Translations under genes and position numbers: made by a program
NCBI GenBank assembly: GCA_002385265.1
Contig: DGDD01000068.1
Span: forward strand, 1 to 15,345
Direction of reading: 5' to 3'
Source of the DNA: Chitinophagaceae bacterium UBA3961
Lineage (GTDB): Bacteria; Bacteroidota; Bacteroidia; Chitinophagales; Chitinophagaceae
Length of the DNA stretch: 15,345 nucleotides
Part shown: piece after piece, positions 7,753 through 14,765 of the stretch
Position numbering within the stretch: the first letter of the stretch is position 1
Layout of the letters: the number at the start of each line of letters is the position of its first letter
Notes under the pieces: model-generated
Told to the model about the DNA's origin: nothing
What the model saw: only the letters and a program-made list of their open reading frames with translations
Database searches by the model: none

Positions 7753-9078
7753 CTATTTCAACAAATCTCCTTTTAAAGAGAGTAGTTGAATTTCAGCCAA
7801 TTTAGTATTGTAGCGCGCGGCAATCAAACGATTGTAAGCGTCTTCTAGGCTTTTTTGTACTTCTCTCAACTCAAGAAAGGTAGACACCCCTTGGCGAAAA
7901 CGCTCTAAACTGATCTCCATATTCTCTTTCGCCAAACGAATATTTTCTTCTTCTAAGGCAAGAGATTTTAATTGCAGTTGATAATCTTTAAAGGCATTGC
8001 TTAATTGAACATCAACTTGTGAAGCAAGGTTTTTTAAGTTCAATTCTTGATATTGAATATCCAACTTCGCTTGTTTAATTAGACGCTTGGTGTTGAAGTT
8101 ATTGAAGATAGGGATCGACATACTTACGCCATAGTTGAACCCTAAATTTTGATTAAAAAGGGGAGTAAATGAATTGATTACCGCTTTGTTTTTTAATCTT
8201 CCCAAAGTATAGCCGGTGTTTAAACTAATGGTTGGGAACAGCTCTCCCTCACGCTCTTTTAAGCTCAGCTTTGCAATATCAATTCCTTTTTGGGCCTGAA
8301 GCAATCCAATATTGGTACTATTGATACCATTTTGCAGCGAACCAAAATTCAAATCATAATTGATCGGAATTGAATCACTCACTTCGTATTGGGTAGTCAA
8401 AGGAACAGCCATCAATTGATTCATCTGTTCTTTCAATTGCTCTATCAAAGTGATCTGTTGCAACCTGGCTGCTTTTTGAGCATTCAAATCTACTTTTGCT
8501 TGAAGCAATTCAGGTTTTGCGCCCAATCCAACACTTAGCTTTTTGTCTGCCAATTTCACTCGCTCTTCGTTGATCGACATCTGTTCCTCAATCGCTTTCA
8601 ATTGTTGCTTTTGACGAACGATGCTGAAGTAGTTATTGCTCACTGCGGTTACAGTAGCAAGCACTTGCGCCTTCACCCCCAAAGCACCCAGTTTTTCTAA
8701 TTCCATGATCCGGTCTCTGGTGGCAAACATCTTCATTCCGTCGAATACCGTCCAGTTTAAGTTCACAGCAGCAGCAAGGTTGTTCGACCTTAAACCGCTT
8801 GTATCGCGCTTTTGTCCATTGGCTAATTCCTGCTTTTGGGCATTGATATTCCAAACTTTACTGAAGGTTCCGTTTACACGAGGGAGAAAAGCAGCATACG
8901 CATAAGAACGATCCAACGCAAACGAGGCGGAATCGTTTCGAGACATCAATATGTTGAAATTGTTTTTAACAGCTGTTCCAACAGCCTCATCCAAACTCAA
9001 TATAGGATTCGACGCATTTTGCGCTTTAGAAAAGAATATACTTGCCGTTAAAAAAAACAATATGCTAAGCTTCTTCAT
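7753..9078 (-). CDS. TolC-family outer-membrane efflux channel
   Basis: This is the outer-membrane exit channel of the RND efflux system encoded just upstream; the family forms a trimeric barrel with a long periplasmic helical tunnel. The ATG at 9078 gives 441 aa and puts a signal peptide at the very N-terminus (MKK, hydrophobic core, cleavage near KAQ at 18-20). A longer in-frame start at 9129 would bury this signal behind 17 extra residues, so it is rejected. The mature protein shows the two internal repeats of outer-membrane efflux proteins, each with long Lys/Glu/Gln-rich helices. A typical C-terminal helix signature, FRQGVSTFLELREVQKSLED, precedes the final repeat helix. Its start overlaps the end of the RND pump gene by 14 nt (9065-9078), which suggests translational coupling. 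purE follows after 43 nt. Confidence 0.92.
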   Translation of the reverse strand: MKKLSILFFLTASIFFSKAQNASNPILSLDEAVGTAVKNNFNILMSRNDSASFALDRSYAYAAFLPRVNGTFSKVWNINAQKQELANGQKRDTSGLRSNNLAAAVNLNWTVFDGMKMFATRDRIMELEKLGALGVKAQVLATVTAVSNNYFSIVRQKQQLKAIEEQMSINEERVKLADKKLSVGLGAKPELLQAKVDLNAQKAARLQQITLIEQLKEQMNQLMAVPLTTQYEVSDSIPINYDLNFGSLQNGINSTNIGLLQAQKGIDIAKLSLKEREGELFPTISLNTGYTLGRLKNKAVINSFTPLFNQNLGFNYGVSMSIPIFNNFNTKRLIKQAKLDIQYQELNLKNLASQVDVQLSNAFKDYQLQLKSLALEEENIRLAKENMEISLERFRQGVSTFLELREVQKSLEDAYNRLIAARYNTKLAEIQLLSLKGDLLK

Positions 9079-12000
9079 TATCTCTTGCTTTCTTTTTAAT
9101 TGAAAGGAATGTATACAAGGCAGGAACAACGTACAAGGTTAAAATCAATGCAAACAACATTCCCCCTACAATAACAATACCTAATGGAATACGACTTTTA
9201 CCGGCCGATCCCAAACTCATTGCAATGGGCAACGCACCAAGGGTAGTTGCCAATGTTGTCATCAAAATTGGACGCAGACGTGCAACTGCTGCTTCCACTG
9301 CCGACTTCACTTTTTCTTCGCCTGCTAATCTTTTTTGGTTAGCAAATTCCACAATCAAGATTCCATTCTTCGTTACCAACCCAATAAGCATAATGATGCC
9401 GATTTGGGAGAAGATATTGATGGTTTGACCAAACAAATCTAAACTGAGTACAGCACCCGCCAATGCAAGTGGAACCGTAATCATAATGATAATTGGGTCA
9501 ATAAAACTTTCAAACTGAGCTGCCAATACTAAATAGATAAGTATCAATGCTAAGAAAAAGGCAAATGAAGTACTTTCAGAACTTTCGGCAAAGTCGCGTG
9601 AAGAACCACTCAAGGAAGTTGCAAAGGTGTCGTCCAATACTAGTTTTGCAATTCGCTGCATCTCTGCGATACCATCTCCCAGCGTTTTTCCCGGAGCTAA
9701 ACCGGCAGACACAGTGGCGCTCTTGTACCGGTTGAAGTGGTAAATTTGAGGAGGGTTGGCCGTTTCTGCGATATTTACCAAGTTGTCCAATTGAATCAAA
9801 TCTCCCACGCGGTTTCTCACATAGAAAGCCTTTAAATCTAAAGGATCGTCTCGGTTGTCGCGATCAACCTGACCAATCACCTGGTATTGCTTACCATTCA
9901 TGATGAAATAACCAAAGCGTCTTCCACTTAATGCCAATTGAAGAGTATTAGTAATGTCGAGTACCGAAACACCCAGTTCACTTGCCTTCAAACGATCAAT
10001 GGTAATTTGCAATTCTGGTTTATTGAATTTAAGGTTCAAGTCGAAGTTTTGGAAAACACTACTTTTCTGCACTTCTTCCATGAATTTGGGAAGTTTCGAT
10101 TTCAACTTTTCAAAATCCAAATGCTGAATTACGAACTGAACCGGAAGAGAGCCTCGAGACCCCAATCCAACTGAAATGGTTTGCTCTTGAACCACCAAAA
10201 CACGAACCGTGGTATACCTGCTAAAGATGCGATTCATTTGTTTGGCCACATCATCTTGAGATCTTTTTCGTTCATTGGGCTCTGTTAAACCCATGCTTAA
10301 AATAGCGGAGTTCACGCTTCCACCACCACCAAAACCCGGCGCAAAAGACAAGACCACTCTTCGTTCTCCAATTGAATCGATCACCTTTTGAGTAACATCA
10401 TACACTACTTTATCCATAAAGTCGAAATCGGTGCCTTCCGGTGCCAGAATGGTAGCTCGAACTCGGCTTCGATCTTCCATCGGTGCCAATTCTGAGGGCA
10501 GTCCTTTTCCTATAAAGTAGATTATTGATAAGCACGCTAAAAGAATTACTAACGCAATCCATCGTGCTTTCATAAAACCGGCAAGCGTTTTTCGATACAG
10601 ATTCTCCAATCCGGTAAAGAAAGGTTCTGTTACACGGTAGAACCAAGAATGTTTGTGCGTATTACCAGTGAGGTAGATATTCAAAACCGGAGTAAGTGTT
10701 AGCGAAACAAATGCTGAAATAATTACGGCACCAGCCACTACAATACCAAACTCTCGGAACAAACGTCCTACGAAACCTGGCAAGAAGATAATTGGTAAGA
10801 ATACAATGGCAAGGGTAATGGAGGTGGCGATTACAGCAAAATAAATTTCAGTTGCACCTTCTCTAGCGGCTCTGAATTTATCCATGCCCTGTTCCATTTT
10901 CTTATAAATATTCTCCGTTACTACGATACCATCATCCACCACGAGCCCCGTTGCAAGTACCAATGATAAAAGCGTTAGTACGTTGATTGAGAATCCGGCA
11001 ATGTACATTATGAAGAACGCTCCAATAAGCGATACGGGAATGTCGATCAAAGGACGCAAAGCAATAGTCCACTCTCGGAAGAACAAAAAGATGATGATAA
11101 CAACCAGTCCGATCGCAATCAACAACGTTTCTTTTACTTCTTCAACCGCTTTCCTAACGAATACCGTTCTATCAAAACCTACTTCCAATACAATATCGCC
11201 CGGCATATCCTTCCTAATGGCTTCCAGACGTTTGTATACTTCATCTGCTATTTCTATTTGATTAGAACCTGGTTGCGCTACAACACCAATATTTACAGAA
11301 GGAATATTGTTTTTACGTGAAATCGATTCTTCGTTTTCGGGCCCTAGAACTGCATATCCTAAATCTTTGAATCGAATGATTCGAGTAGCGTCTTCTTTAA
11401 CGATTAGGTTGTTGAAGTCGTCTTCAGTGGTCAATCGACCGTAGGCTTTTACAGTCAATTCTGTTTTATTACCTCTTACTTTACCACCGGGTAATTCAAT
11501 ATTTTCTCTATCAAGAGCCGTTCGAATGTCGGAGATCGTAAGTTTATAGGCTGCAAGCTTTGCAGGATCTATCCACAAGCGCATCGCAAATCTTCTACCA
11601 AATATGTTTACTCCACTTACACCTGAAATGGTTTGCAAGCGTTCTTGAACAACGTTCTCTGCGAAGTTGGTCAATTCCAGTAGACTTTTCTTTTGGCTTT
11701 GTACCTGACAGAAAATGATTGGATCAGAATCAGAATCGGCTTTTGATACGATAGGAGGCCCATCAATGTCTTGTGGTAATGCATTCAATGCCTGCGATAC
11801 CTTATCGCGAACATCGTTGGCAGCCTTTTCAAGATCAACACCTAATTCAAACTCTACCGTAATATTGCTTGCACCTTGCGAACTATTTGAGGTGATATTT
11901 CGAACACCTTGAACTCCATTAACAGCTTTCTCTAAAGGCTCTGTGATTTGGGTTTCAATGATCTCCGCATTGGCACCTGTATAAGATGTGCGCACGTTGA

Positions 12001-12133
12001 TTACTGCCGGATCAATAGCGGGATATTCCCTTACACCCAAATAGGTGAACCCCAATCCTCCAAAAATTAGAATTACTATGGAGCATACGATCGCAAGTAC
12101 CGGTCTCTTTAAACTTAATTCGGATAAATTCAT
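9065..12133 (-). CDS. RND multidrug efflux pump, inner-membrane subunit (HAE-1, AcrB-like)
   Basis: This 1022-aa protein is a proton-driven exporter of the hydrophobe/amphiphile efflux-1 group. It matches AcrB in layout: an N-terminal membrane helix (about 11-33), a large periplasmic porter region, a bundle of helices from about 336, a second periplasmic loop, and a final helix bundle from about 860. The proton-relay aspartates are intact as Asp400 and Asp401 in GLVVDDGIV, and the partner lysine is Lys922 in GLVTKNGILIVEFAN. These features argue for an active pump of the multidrug type rather than a metal-ion (CusA) type, though the substrate cannot be read from sequence. The ATG at 12133 lies 19 nt after the adaptor stop, and the 3' end overlaps the TolC-type gene by 14 nt. 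Adaptor, pump and channel thus form a complete tripartite set in order. No TetR- or MarR-type repressor gene is nearby in the window, unlike many such operons. Confidence 0.95.
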   Translation of the reverse strand: MNLSELSLKRPVLAIVCSIVILIFGGLGFTYLGVREYPAIDPAVINVRTSYTGANAEIIETQITEPLEKAVNGVQGVRNITSNSSQGASNITVEFELGVDLEKAANDVRDKVSQALNALPQDIDGPPIVSKADSDSDPIIFCQVQSQKKSLLELTNFAENVVQERLQTISGVSGVNIFGRRFAMRLWIDPAKLAAYKLTISDIRTALDRENIELPGGKVRGNKTELTVKAYGRLTTEDDFNNLIVKEDATRIIRFKDLGYAVLGPENEESISRKNNIPSVNIGVVAQPGSNQIEIADEVYKRLEAIRKDMPGDIVLEVGFDRTVFVRKAVEEVKETLLIAIGLVVIIIFLFFREWTIALRPLIDIPVSLIGAFFIMYIAGFSINVLTLLSLVLATGLVVDDGIVVTENIYKKMEQGMDKFRAAREGATEIYFAVIATSITLAIVFLPIIFLPGFVGRLFREFGIVVAGAVIISAFVSLTLTPVLNIYLTGNTHKHSWFYRVTEPFFTGLENLYRKTLAGFMKARWIALVILLACLSIIYFIGKGLPSELAPMEDRSRVRATILAPEGTDFDFMDKVVYDVTQKVIDSIGERRVVLSFAPGFGGGGSVNSAILSMGLTEPNERKRSQDDVAKQMNRIFSRYTTVRVLVVQEQTISVGLGSRGSLPVQFVIQHLDFEKLKSKLPKFMEEVQKSSVFQNFDLNLKFNKPELQITIDRLKASELGVSVLDITNTLQLALSGRRFGYFIMNGKQYQVIGQVDRDNRDDPLDLKAFYVRNRVGDLIQLDNLVNIAETANPPQIYHFNRYKSATVSAGLAPGKTLGDGIAEMQRIAKLVLDDTFATSLSGSSRDFAESSESTSFAFFLALILIYLVLAAQFESFIDPIIIMITVPLALAGAVLSLDLFGQTINIFSQIGIIMLIGLVTKNGILIVEFANQKRLAGEEKVKSAVEAAVARLRPILMTTLATTLGALPIAMSLGSAGKSRIPLGIVIVGGMLFALILTLYVVPALYTFLSIKKKARDNEEA

Positions 12134-12152
12134 GCTAAATGCGTTAAGACGA

Positions 12153-13211
12153 TCAATTTACTTTGGTCAATTTCAAATCTGCGCCGGGACGTACAAACAG
12201 CAAACCTGTTGTAATCACAGTATCGCCTAATTTCAAGCCTTCAAGTACTTGAACATTTACTGAATCGCGCACACCAGTAGTAATGTCAACAAAACTGGCT
12301 TTCCCATCTCTATATACAATGGCTTGTTTCTTTCTGCCTTGAGGAATAACTGACTCACTCGGAATCATAATCGCATCTGACTGCCTGCCTAAGATCATAT
12401 GAACCTTTGCAAATGCACCCGGAACTAAAAAGCGATTGTTTGCGATTACTCTTGCTCTTACAGCCAAACTGCGGGTGGTTTCTTCTATGGCCGTTTCTGT
12501 TGCCATTACTGTAGCTTGAAAGTTAGCAGTAGTGCCATCCAATTGAAACTGAACCGACTGTCCGTTTTGAACCAAAGAGCCATACTTTTCAGGTACCGTA
12601 AATTGTAGTTTCAATTGAGAAACTTGACTGATGGTTGTTAAAAGATTGGAAGGAGAGATGTATGCACCTAAACTGATGTTTTTGAGACCAAGTCTACCGT
12701 CGAATGGAGCTCTGATCTCAGTTTTAGAGATATTCACTTTTACAATCTCAATGTCTGCTTTCAAATTATTAACAGCAAGTTCACTTAAATCATACTCTTG
12801 TTGACTGATACCGCCAATTTTCAATAACTCACGTTGGCGCTCCGCCGTTTTCTCACTTATTTGTAATTGAACTTCCAATTTCTTGAGTTGCGCTTGGAGA
12901 TCACCATCAAACAATTTAACCAATACAGCACCTTTTCTAACAAAATTGCCCTCAGATATATTCAAAGTGATTATTCTGCCAGATATTTCCGAACGAATTT
13001 CTGTTTCTTCAAAAGGCATCAAACTCCCCGGAACTTCAATCATAGAAGCCAGTGATTTACCATTTACTACGTAACCTTCAACAGGAAGCGGCCCACTTGG
13101 TTTGTTTCCGCCTTGTGCGGTAGCGTCTTTTTTATCAGATTTACATGCTCCAAAAGCCAAAACCAACCCTAATAATCCGGCCTTAATGGCTCTATCAAAA
13201 TTTTTCGTCAT
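12153..13211 (-). CDS. RND efflux periplasmic adaptor lipoprotein (AcrA/HlyD-like)
   Basis: The adaptor (membrane fusion protein) bridges the inner-membrane pump and the outer-membrane channel. The 352-aa sequence starts with a lipoprotein signal: basic residues, hydrophobic stretch 11-20, and FGAC with the lipidated Cys at 23. Next come the first lipoyl half (about 70-102, with SGRIITLNISEGNFVRKG), an alpha-helical hairpin (about 105-160, Lys/Glu/Gln-rich), the second lipoyl half (about 165-190, with EIRAPFDGRLG), a beta-barrel (about 200-275) and a membrane-proximal domain to the end (PSESVIPQGRKKQAIVYR). A shortish linker after the Cys is rich in Lys, Asp, Gly and Ser. It is the first efflux gene, 79 nt downstream of purK and 19 nt upstream of the pump. 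The 79-nt spacer shows neither a clear hairpin terminator nor a good promoter; the nearest -7-like match (TAATTCTG, one mismatch) lies only a few nt from the ATG. Read-through from purK is therefore plausible. Confidence 0.93.
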   Translation of the reverse strand: MTKNFDRAIKAGLLGLVLAFGACKSDKKDATAQGGNKPSGPLPVEGYVVNGKSLASMIEVPGSLMPFEETEIRSEISGRIITLNISEGNFVRKGAVLVKLFDGDLQAQLKKLEVQLQISEKTAERQRELLKIGGISQQEYDLSELAVNNLKADIEIVKVNISKTEIRAPFDGRLGLKNISLGAYISPSNLLTTISQVSQLKLQFTVPEKYGSLVQNGQSVQFQLDGTTANFQATVMATETAIEETTRSLAVRARVIANNRFLVPGAFAKVHMILGRQSDAIMIPSESVIPQGRKKQAIVYRDGKASFVDITTGVRDSVNVQVLEGLKLGDTVITTGLLFVRPGADLKLTKVN

Positions 13212-13290
13212 ATGCAGAATTATAGCTCTTAAAAGTAGTTTTTTTACCCAATTTCCTGAGTCACAGTATTATGAACGGTAATTAGACGCC

Positions 13291-14415
13291 TTATTTCGTA
13301 ATAACCTTCAGGTACTCTTTAATTCGATGGGCTTTATAGATCAAATCTTGTCGCTCCGCACTAATAATGGTTACATGTCCCATTTTTCTGCCCGGTTTTG
13401 TTTGTTTTTTACCGTAGAGGTGAACAAAAACCTGATCCATTGCTAATACTTCTTCTAGCCCCTCATAATAGGCCGGCCCATCGTGGCCGGGTGCTCCAAG
13501 CACGTTTACTATGGCAGCCGGTAATATTGGATCAGGATTGCCCAATGGATATTCTAGTAGAATTCGCCAAAGCATATCGAATTGAGAACTGTAATTTCCC
13601 TCAATAGTATGATGACCACTATTGTGAACTCTTGGCGCCGTTTCATTAACGTATACTTCTCCGGCTTTGTCAACAAACAATTCTACTGCAAACAACCCGG
13701 GACTTTTCAAACCCTTAACCACGGCTAAAGACAATGCCTCAACTTTCCATAAAACGGCATCGGGCAACTGAGCGGGACTAATTTGGAAGTCAAGTAAATT
13801 TAAGCGAGGATCAAATACCATGTCCACAGTAGGGAAGAGAGCCGTTTCTCCTTTTTCGTTAACGGCAATCATTTGTGCGATTTCCTTATCGATAGTTACC
13901 ATCTTTTCCAGAACCGATGGAGCATCAAACCCTTTTTCAATATCAGCCTCTGTTTCCAATACTTGAACGCCTTTGCCATCATAGCCACCTTCAGCAATTT
14001 TGTGAACTGCCGGTAGGAAGGAAGCATTAGCGCGTGTAACGGCTAGATCTTTAGTAATTATAAATGGGGCTGTTTTTATGCTATTATTGGCATAGAATTC
14101 TTTTTGGTGAACCTTGTTTTTTATGGTTCTCAGAGCGGCCGGTTTTGGAATCACCCGAACGCCCTCGGCCTCCAATTTTTCCAGTGCATCTACGTTCACT
14201 GCTTCTATTTCAATGGTTAAGGCGTCCAAGCCTTTGCCAAACTGATAAACCGTTTCAAAGTCGGTTATTGAACCTTTCACAAAATGATGGCACAAATGTG
14301 CAGATGGGCAGGTTGCATCGTTTTCCAATACATGAGTTTCAACCGGGTAATTTGCCGCAGCTTGAAGCATCATTCGTCCTAACTGGCCTCCGCCTAAAAT
14401 GCCCACTTTCTTCAT
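13291..14415 (-). CDS. purK: N5-carboxyaminoimidazole ribonucleotide synthase PurK
   Basis: PurK is an ATP-grasp enzyme that carboxylates aminoimidazole ribonucleotide (AIR) with bicarbonate to N5-CAIR, the substrate of PurE. The 374-aa protein has the usual length and domains. An N-terminal fold contains GILGGGQLGRM (5-15). The ATP-grasp region has the glycine-rich loop GGYDGKG (143-149), and the Mg/ATP site is NETAPRVHNSGHHT (257-270). The C-terminal motif is LYGK plus RKMGHV (333-348). The ATG at 14415 opens directly into the conserved first strand, so the start is secure. A -7 element (TATCTTTG) about 90 nt upstream fits a promoter in the region shared with divergent hppD. The efflux adaptor follows after 79 nt. 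In many bacteria purE and purK are adjacent or overlapping; here three efflux genes lie between them on the same strand. The protein is cytoplasmic. Confidence 0.97.
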   Translation of the reverse strand: MKKVGILGGGQLGRMMLQAAANYPVETHVLENDATCPSAHLCHHFVKGSITDFETVYQFGKGLDALTIEIEAVNVDALEKLEAEGVRVIPKPAALRTIKNKVHQKEFYANNSIKTAPFIITKDLAVTRANASFLPAVHKIAEGGYDGKGVQVLETEADIEKGFDAPSVLEKMVTIDKEIAQMIAVNEKGETALFPTVDMVFDPRLNLLDFQISPAQLPDAVLWKVEALSLAVVKGLKSPGLFAVELFVDKAGEVYVNETAPRVHNSGHHTIEGNYSSQFDMLWRILLEYPLGNPDPILPAAIVNVLGAPGHDGPAYYEGLEEVLAMDQVFVHLYGKKQTKPGRKMGHVTIISAERQDLIYKAHRIKEYLKVITK

Positions 14416-14459
14416 TTTATTACAATTGATTTGTGTAAGTATTTGATATATAAACTTTT

Positions 14460-14479
14460 GTCTTTCAGTATGTAAAGAC
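14460..14479. repeat. Dyad GTCTTT-N8-AAAGAC in purK leader
   Basis: Two perfect 6-nt complementary arms (14460-14465 and 14474-14479) surround an 8-nt loop inside the predicted purK 5' leader, about 45 nt before the ATG. As RNA it would be a weak hairpin with two G-C pairs; as DNA it could be a protein site. There is no T-run after it on the - strand, so it is not a terminator. A dyad of this size can occur by chance. Confidence 0.3.
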
Positions 14480-14501
14480 GCCCGTTTTAGATAGGATGCC
14501 G

Positions 14502-14509
14502 CAAAGATA
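14502..14509 (-). promoter_or_regulatory. Candidate purK promoter, -7 element TATCTTTG
   Basis: Read on the - strand, this is an exact match to the Bacteroidota -7 consensus TAnnTTTG, in the common form TATCTTTGC. It predicts a transcription start near 14498 and a leader of about 80 nt before purK. The -33 region expected near 14528-14533 has no TTG; it is instead occupied by the left arm of an inverted repeat (14528-14535). That could mean weak or regulated initiation. Confidence 0.6.
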
Positions 14510-14527
14510 CGTTCCGGATATTTTTAA

Positions 14528-14569
14528 CGTTTAAAGAAAGGCACATATATTTTGAGCGGTTTTTAAACG
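14528..14569. promoter_or_regulatory. Inverted repeat CGTTTAAA...TTTAAACG between divergent promoters
   Basis: Perfect 8-bp arms lie at 14528-14535 and 14562-14569, with centres 34 bp apart. The left arm covers the expected -33 region of the purK promoter, and the right arm ends 2 bp before the TTTTG -33 element of the hppD promoter. The midpoint is within a few bp of the midpoint of the two -7 elements. The position is what would be expected of a shared operator, but no regulator is known and the arms are AT-rich, so chance is not excluded. Confidence 0.35.
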
Positions 14570-14571
14570 AA

Positions 14572-14602
14572 TTTTGACCTGATTCTTTTTTTACTAATTT
14601 TG
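14572..14602 (+). promoter_or_regulatory. Candidate hppD promoter, TTTTG-N18-TAATTTTG
   Basis: The -33 element TTTTG (14572-14576) and the -7 element TAATTTTG (14595-14602, exact match to TAnnTTTG) are 18 nt apart, within the normal Bacteroidota range. This is the best two-part promoter in the window. It places the transcription start at about 14605-14609, leaving a leader of roughly 160 nt before the hppD ATG at 14766. It would also put the first nucleotides of the mRNA at or next to the ATG at 14607. Confidence 0.65.
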
Positions 14603-14606
14603 TGAT

Positions 14607-14693
14607 ATGCGTCCTGATTTTCCACAGAAAACTTTCACTGATAAGAGAGGTCAATTCAACCTCTTAATGGAGACGCTTGCTATGGACGCCTAA
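14607..14693 (+). CDS. Possible 28-codon leader ORF upstream of hppD
   Basis: An ATG at 14607 opens a 28-codon frame ending in TAA at 14691-14693, 72 nt before hppD. The peptide begins MRPDFPQKTF and ends LLMETLAMDA; it contains three Phe (codons 5, 10 and 18) and no Tyr. The ATG coincides with the predicted transcription start, so it could only be read from a leaderless mRNA. No protein family is recognised, there is no signal peptide or membrane segment, and a frame this short arises easily by chance. It is listed because hppD acts in Phe/Tyr breakdown and Phe-containing leader peptides are a known control device. Translation is unproven. Confidence 0.2.
   Translation: MRPDFPQKTFTDKRGQFNLLMETLAMDA
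14609..14689 (+). promoter_or_regulatory. Possible structured 5' leader RNA of hppD
   Basis: Near the predicted 5' end, GCGTCC (14609-14614) can pair with GGACGC (14684-14689), closing a domain of about 80 nt. An inner hairpin AGAGGT (14646-14651) / ACCTCT (14659-14664) has a 7-nt loop. The first five nt of the 5' arm can alternatively pair with GACGC at 14672-14676, so two mutually exclusive folds exist. No known riboswitch family was recognised. Pairings were found by eye, without energy calculation or comparison of relatives. Confidence 0.25.
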
Positions 14694-14721
14694 TCTATTT
14701 TCATTTACTACTTCCTGCGCC

Positions 14722-14740
14722 TGAGAAAAGGCTTTTCACA
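14722..14740. repeat. Near-palindrome TGAGAAAAG-G-CTTTTCACA before hppD
   Basis: The core GAAAAG-G-CTTTTC (6-bp arms around one central G) is a perfect odd palindrome, and 8 of 9 positions match when the outer bases are included. It lies 26 nt before the hppD ATG and about 115 nt inside the predicted transcript. The single-base centre makes an RNA hairpin unlikely; the symmetry better suits a dimeric DNA-binding protein, for example a roadblock-type repressor. No T-run follows. Confidence 0.35.
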
Positions 14741-14765
14741 TTTACTGATTTTAAAAAATAGAGCT

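Larger units (their letters stand above)
14416..14765. other. Divergent intergenic control region purK / hppD
   Basis: This 350-nt stretch separates the start codons of purK (-) and hppD (+) and is AT-rich. It contains a candidate promoter in each direction, an 8-bp inverted repeat between them, a 6-bp dyad in the purK leader, and an hppD leader of about 160 nt with a 28-codon ORF, complementary segments and a near-palindrome. No tRNA, known riboswitch class or insertion sequence was recognised. Each element is listed separately. Confidence 0.8.

Noticed and set aside
8636..9051. Overlapping + strand frames opposite the TolC-type gene
   Set aside because: They have no domain or start context, and the - strand frame has a clear signal peptide and family repeats.
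9079..9129. Longer start for the TolC-type gene at 9129
   Set aside because: It would place 17 residues before an ideal signal peptide and deepen the overlap with the pump gene; the ATG at 9078 fits better.
13212..13290. Promoter for the efflux genes (TAATTCTG near 13215-13222, - strand)
   Set aside because: It has one mismatch to the -7 consensus, no -33 partner at usual spacing, and sits only a few nt from the start codon.
14064..14429. 121-codon + strand frame opposite the 5' part of purK
   Set aside because: It is antisense to strongly conserved purK sequence, has low-complexity Arg/Pro/Leu-rich composition and no recognisable domain, so it is a shadow frame.
14416..14498. Purine riboswitch in the purK leader
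   Set aside because: The leader is AT-rich with only one 6-bp dyad; the three-way junction and conserved loop sequences of the purine class are not seen.
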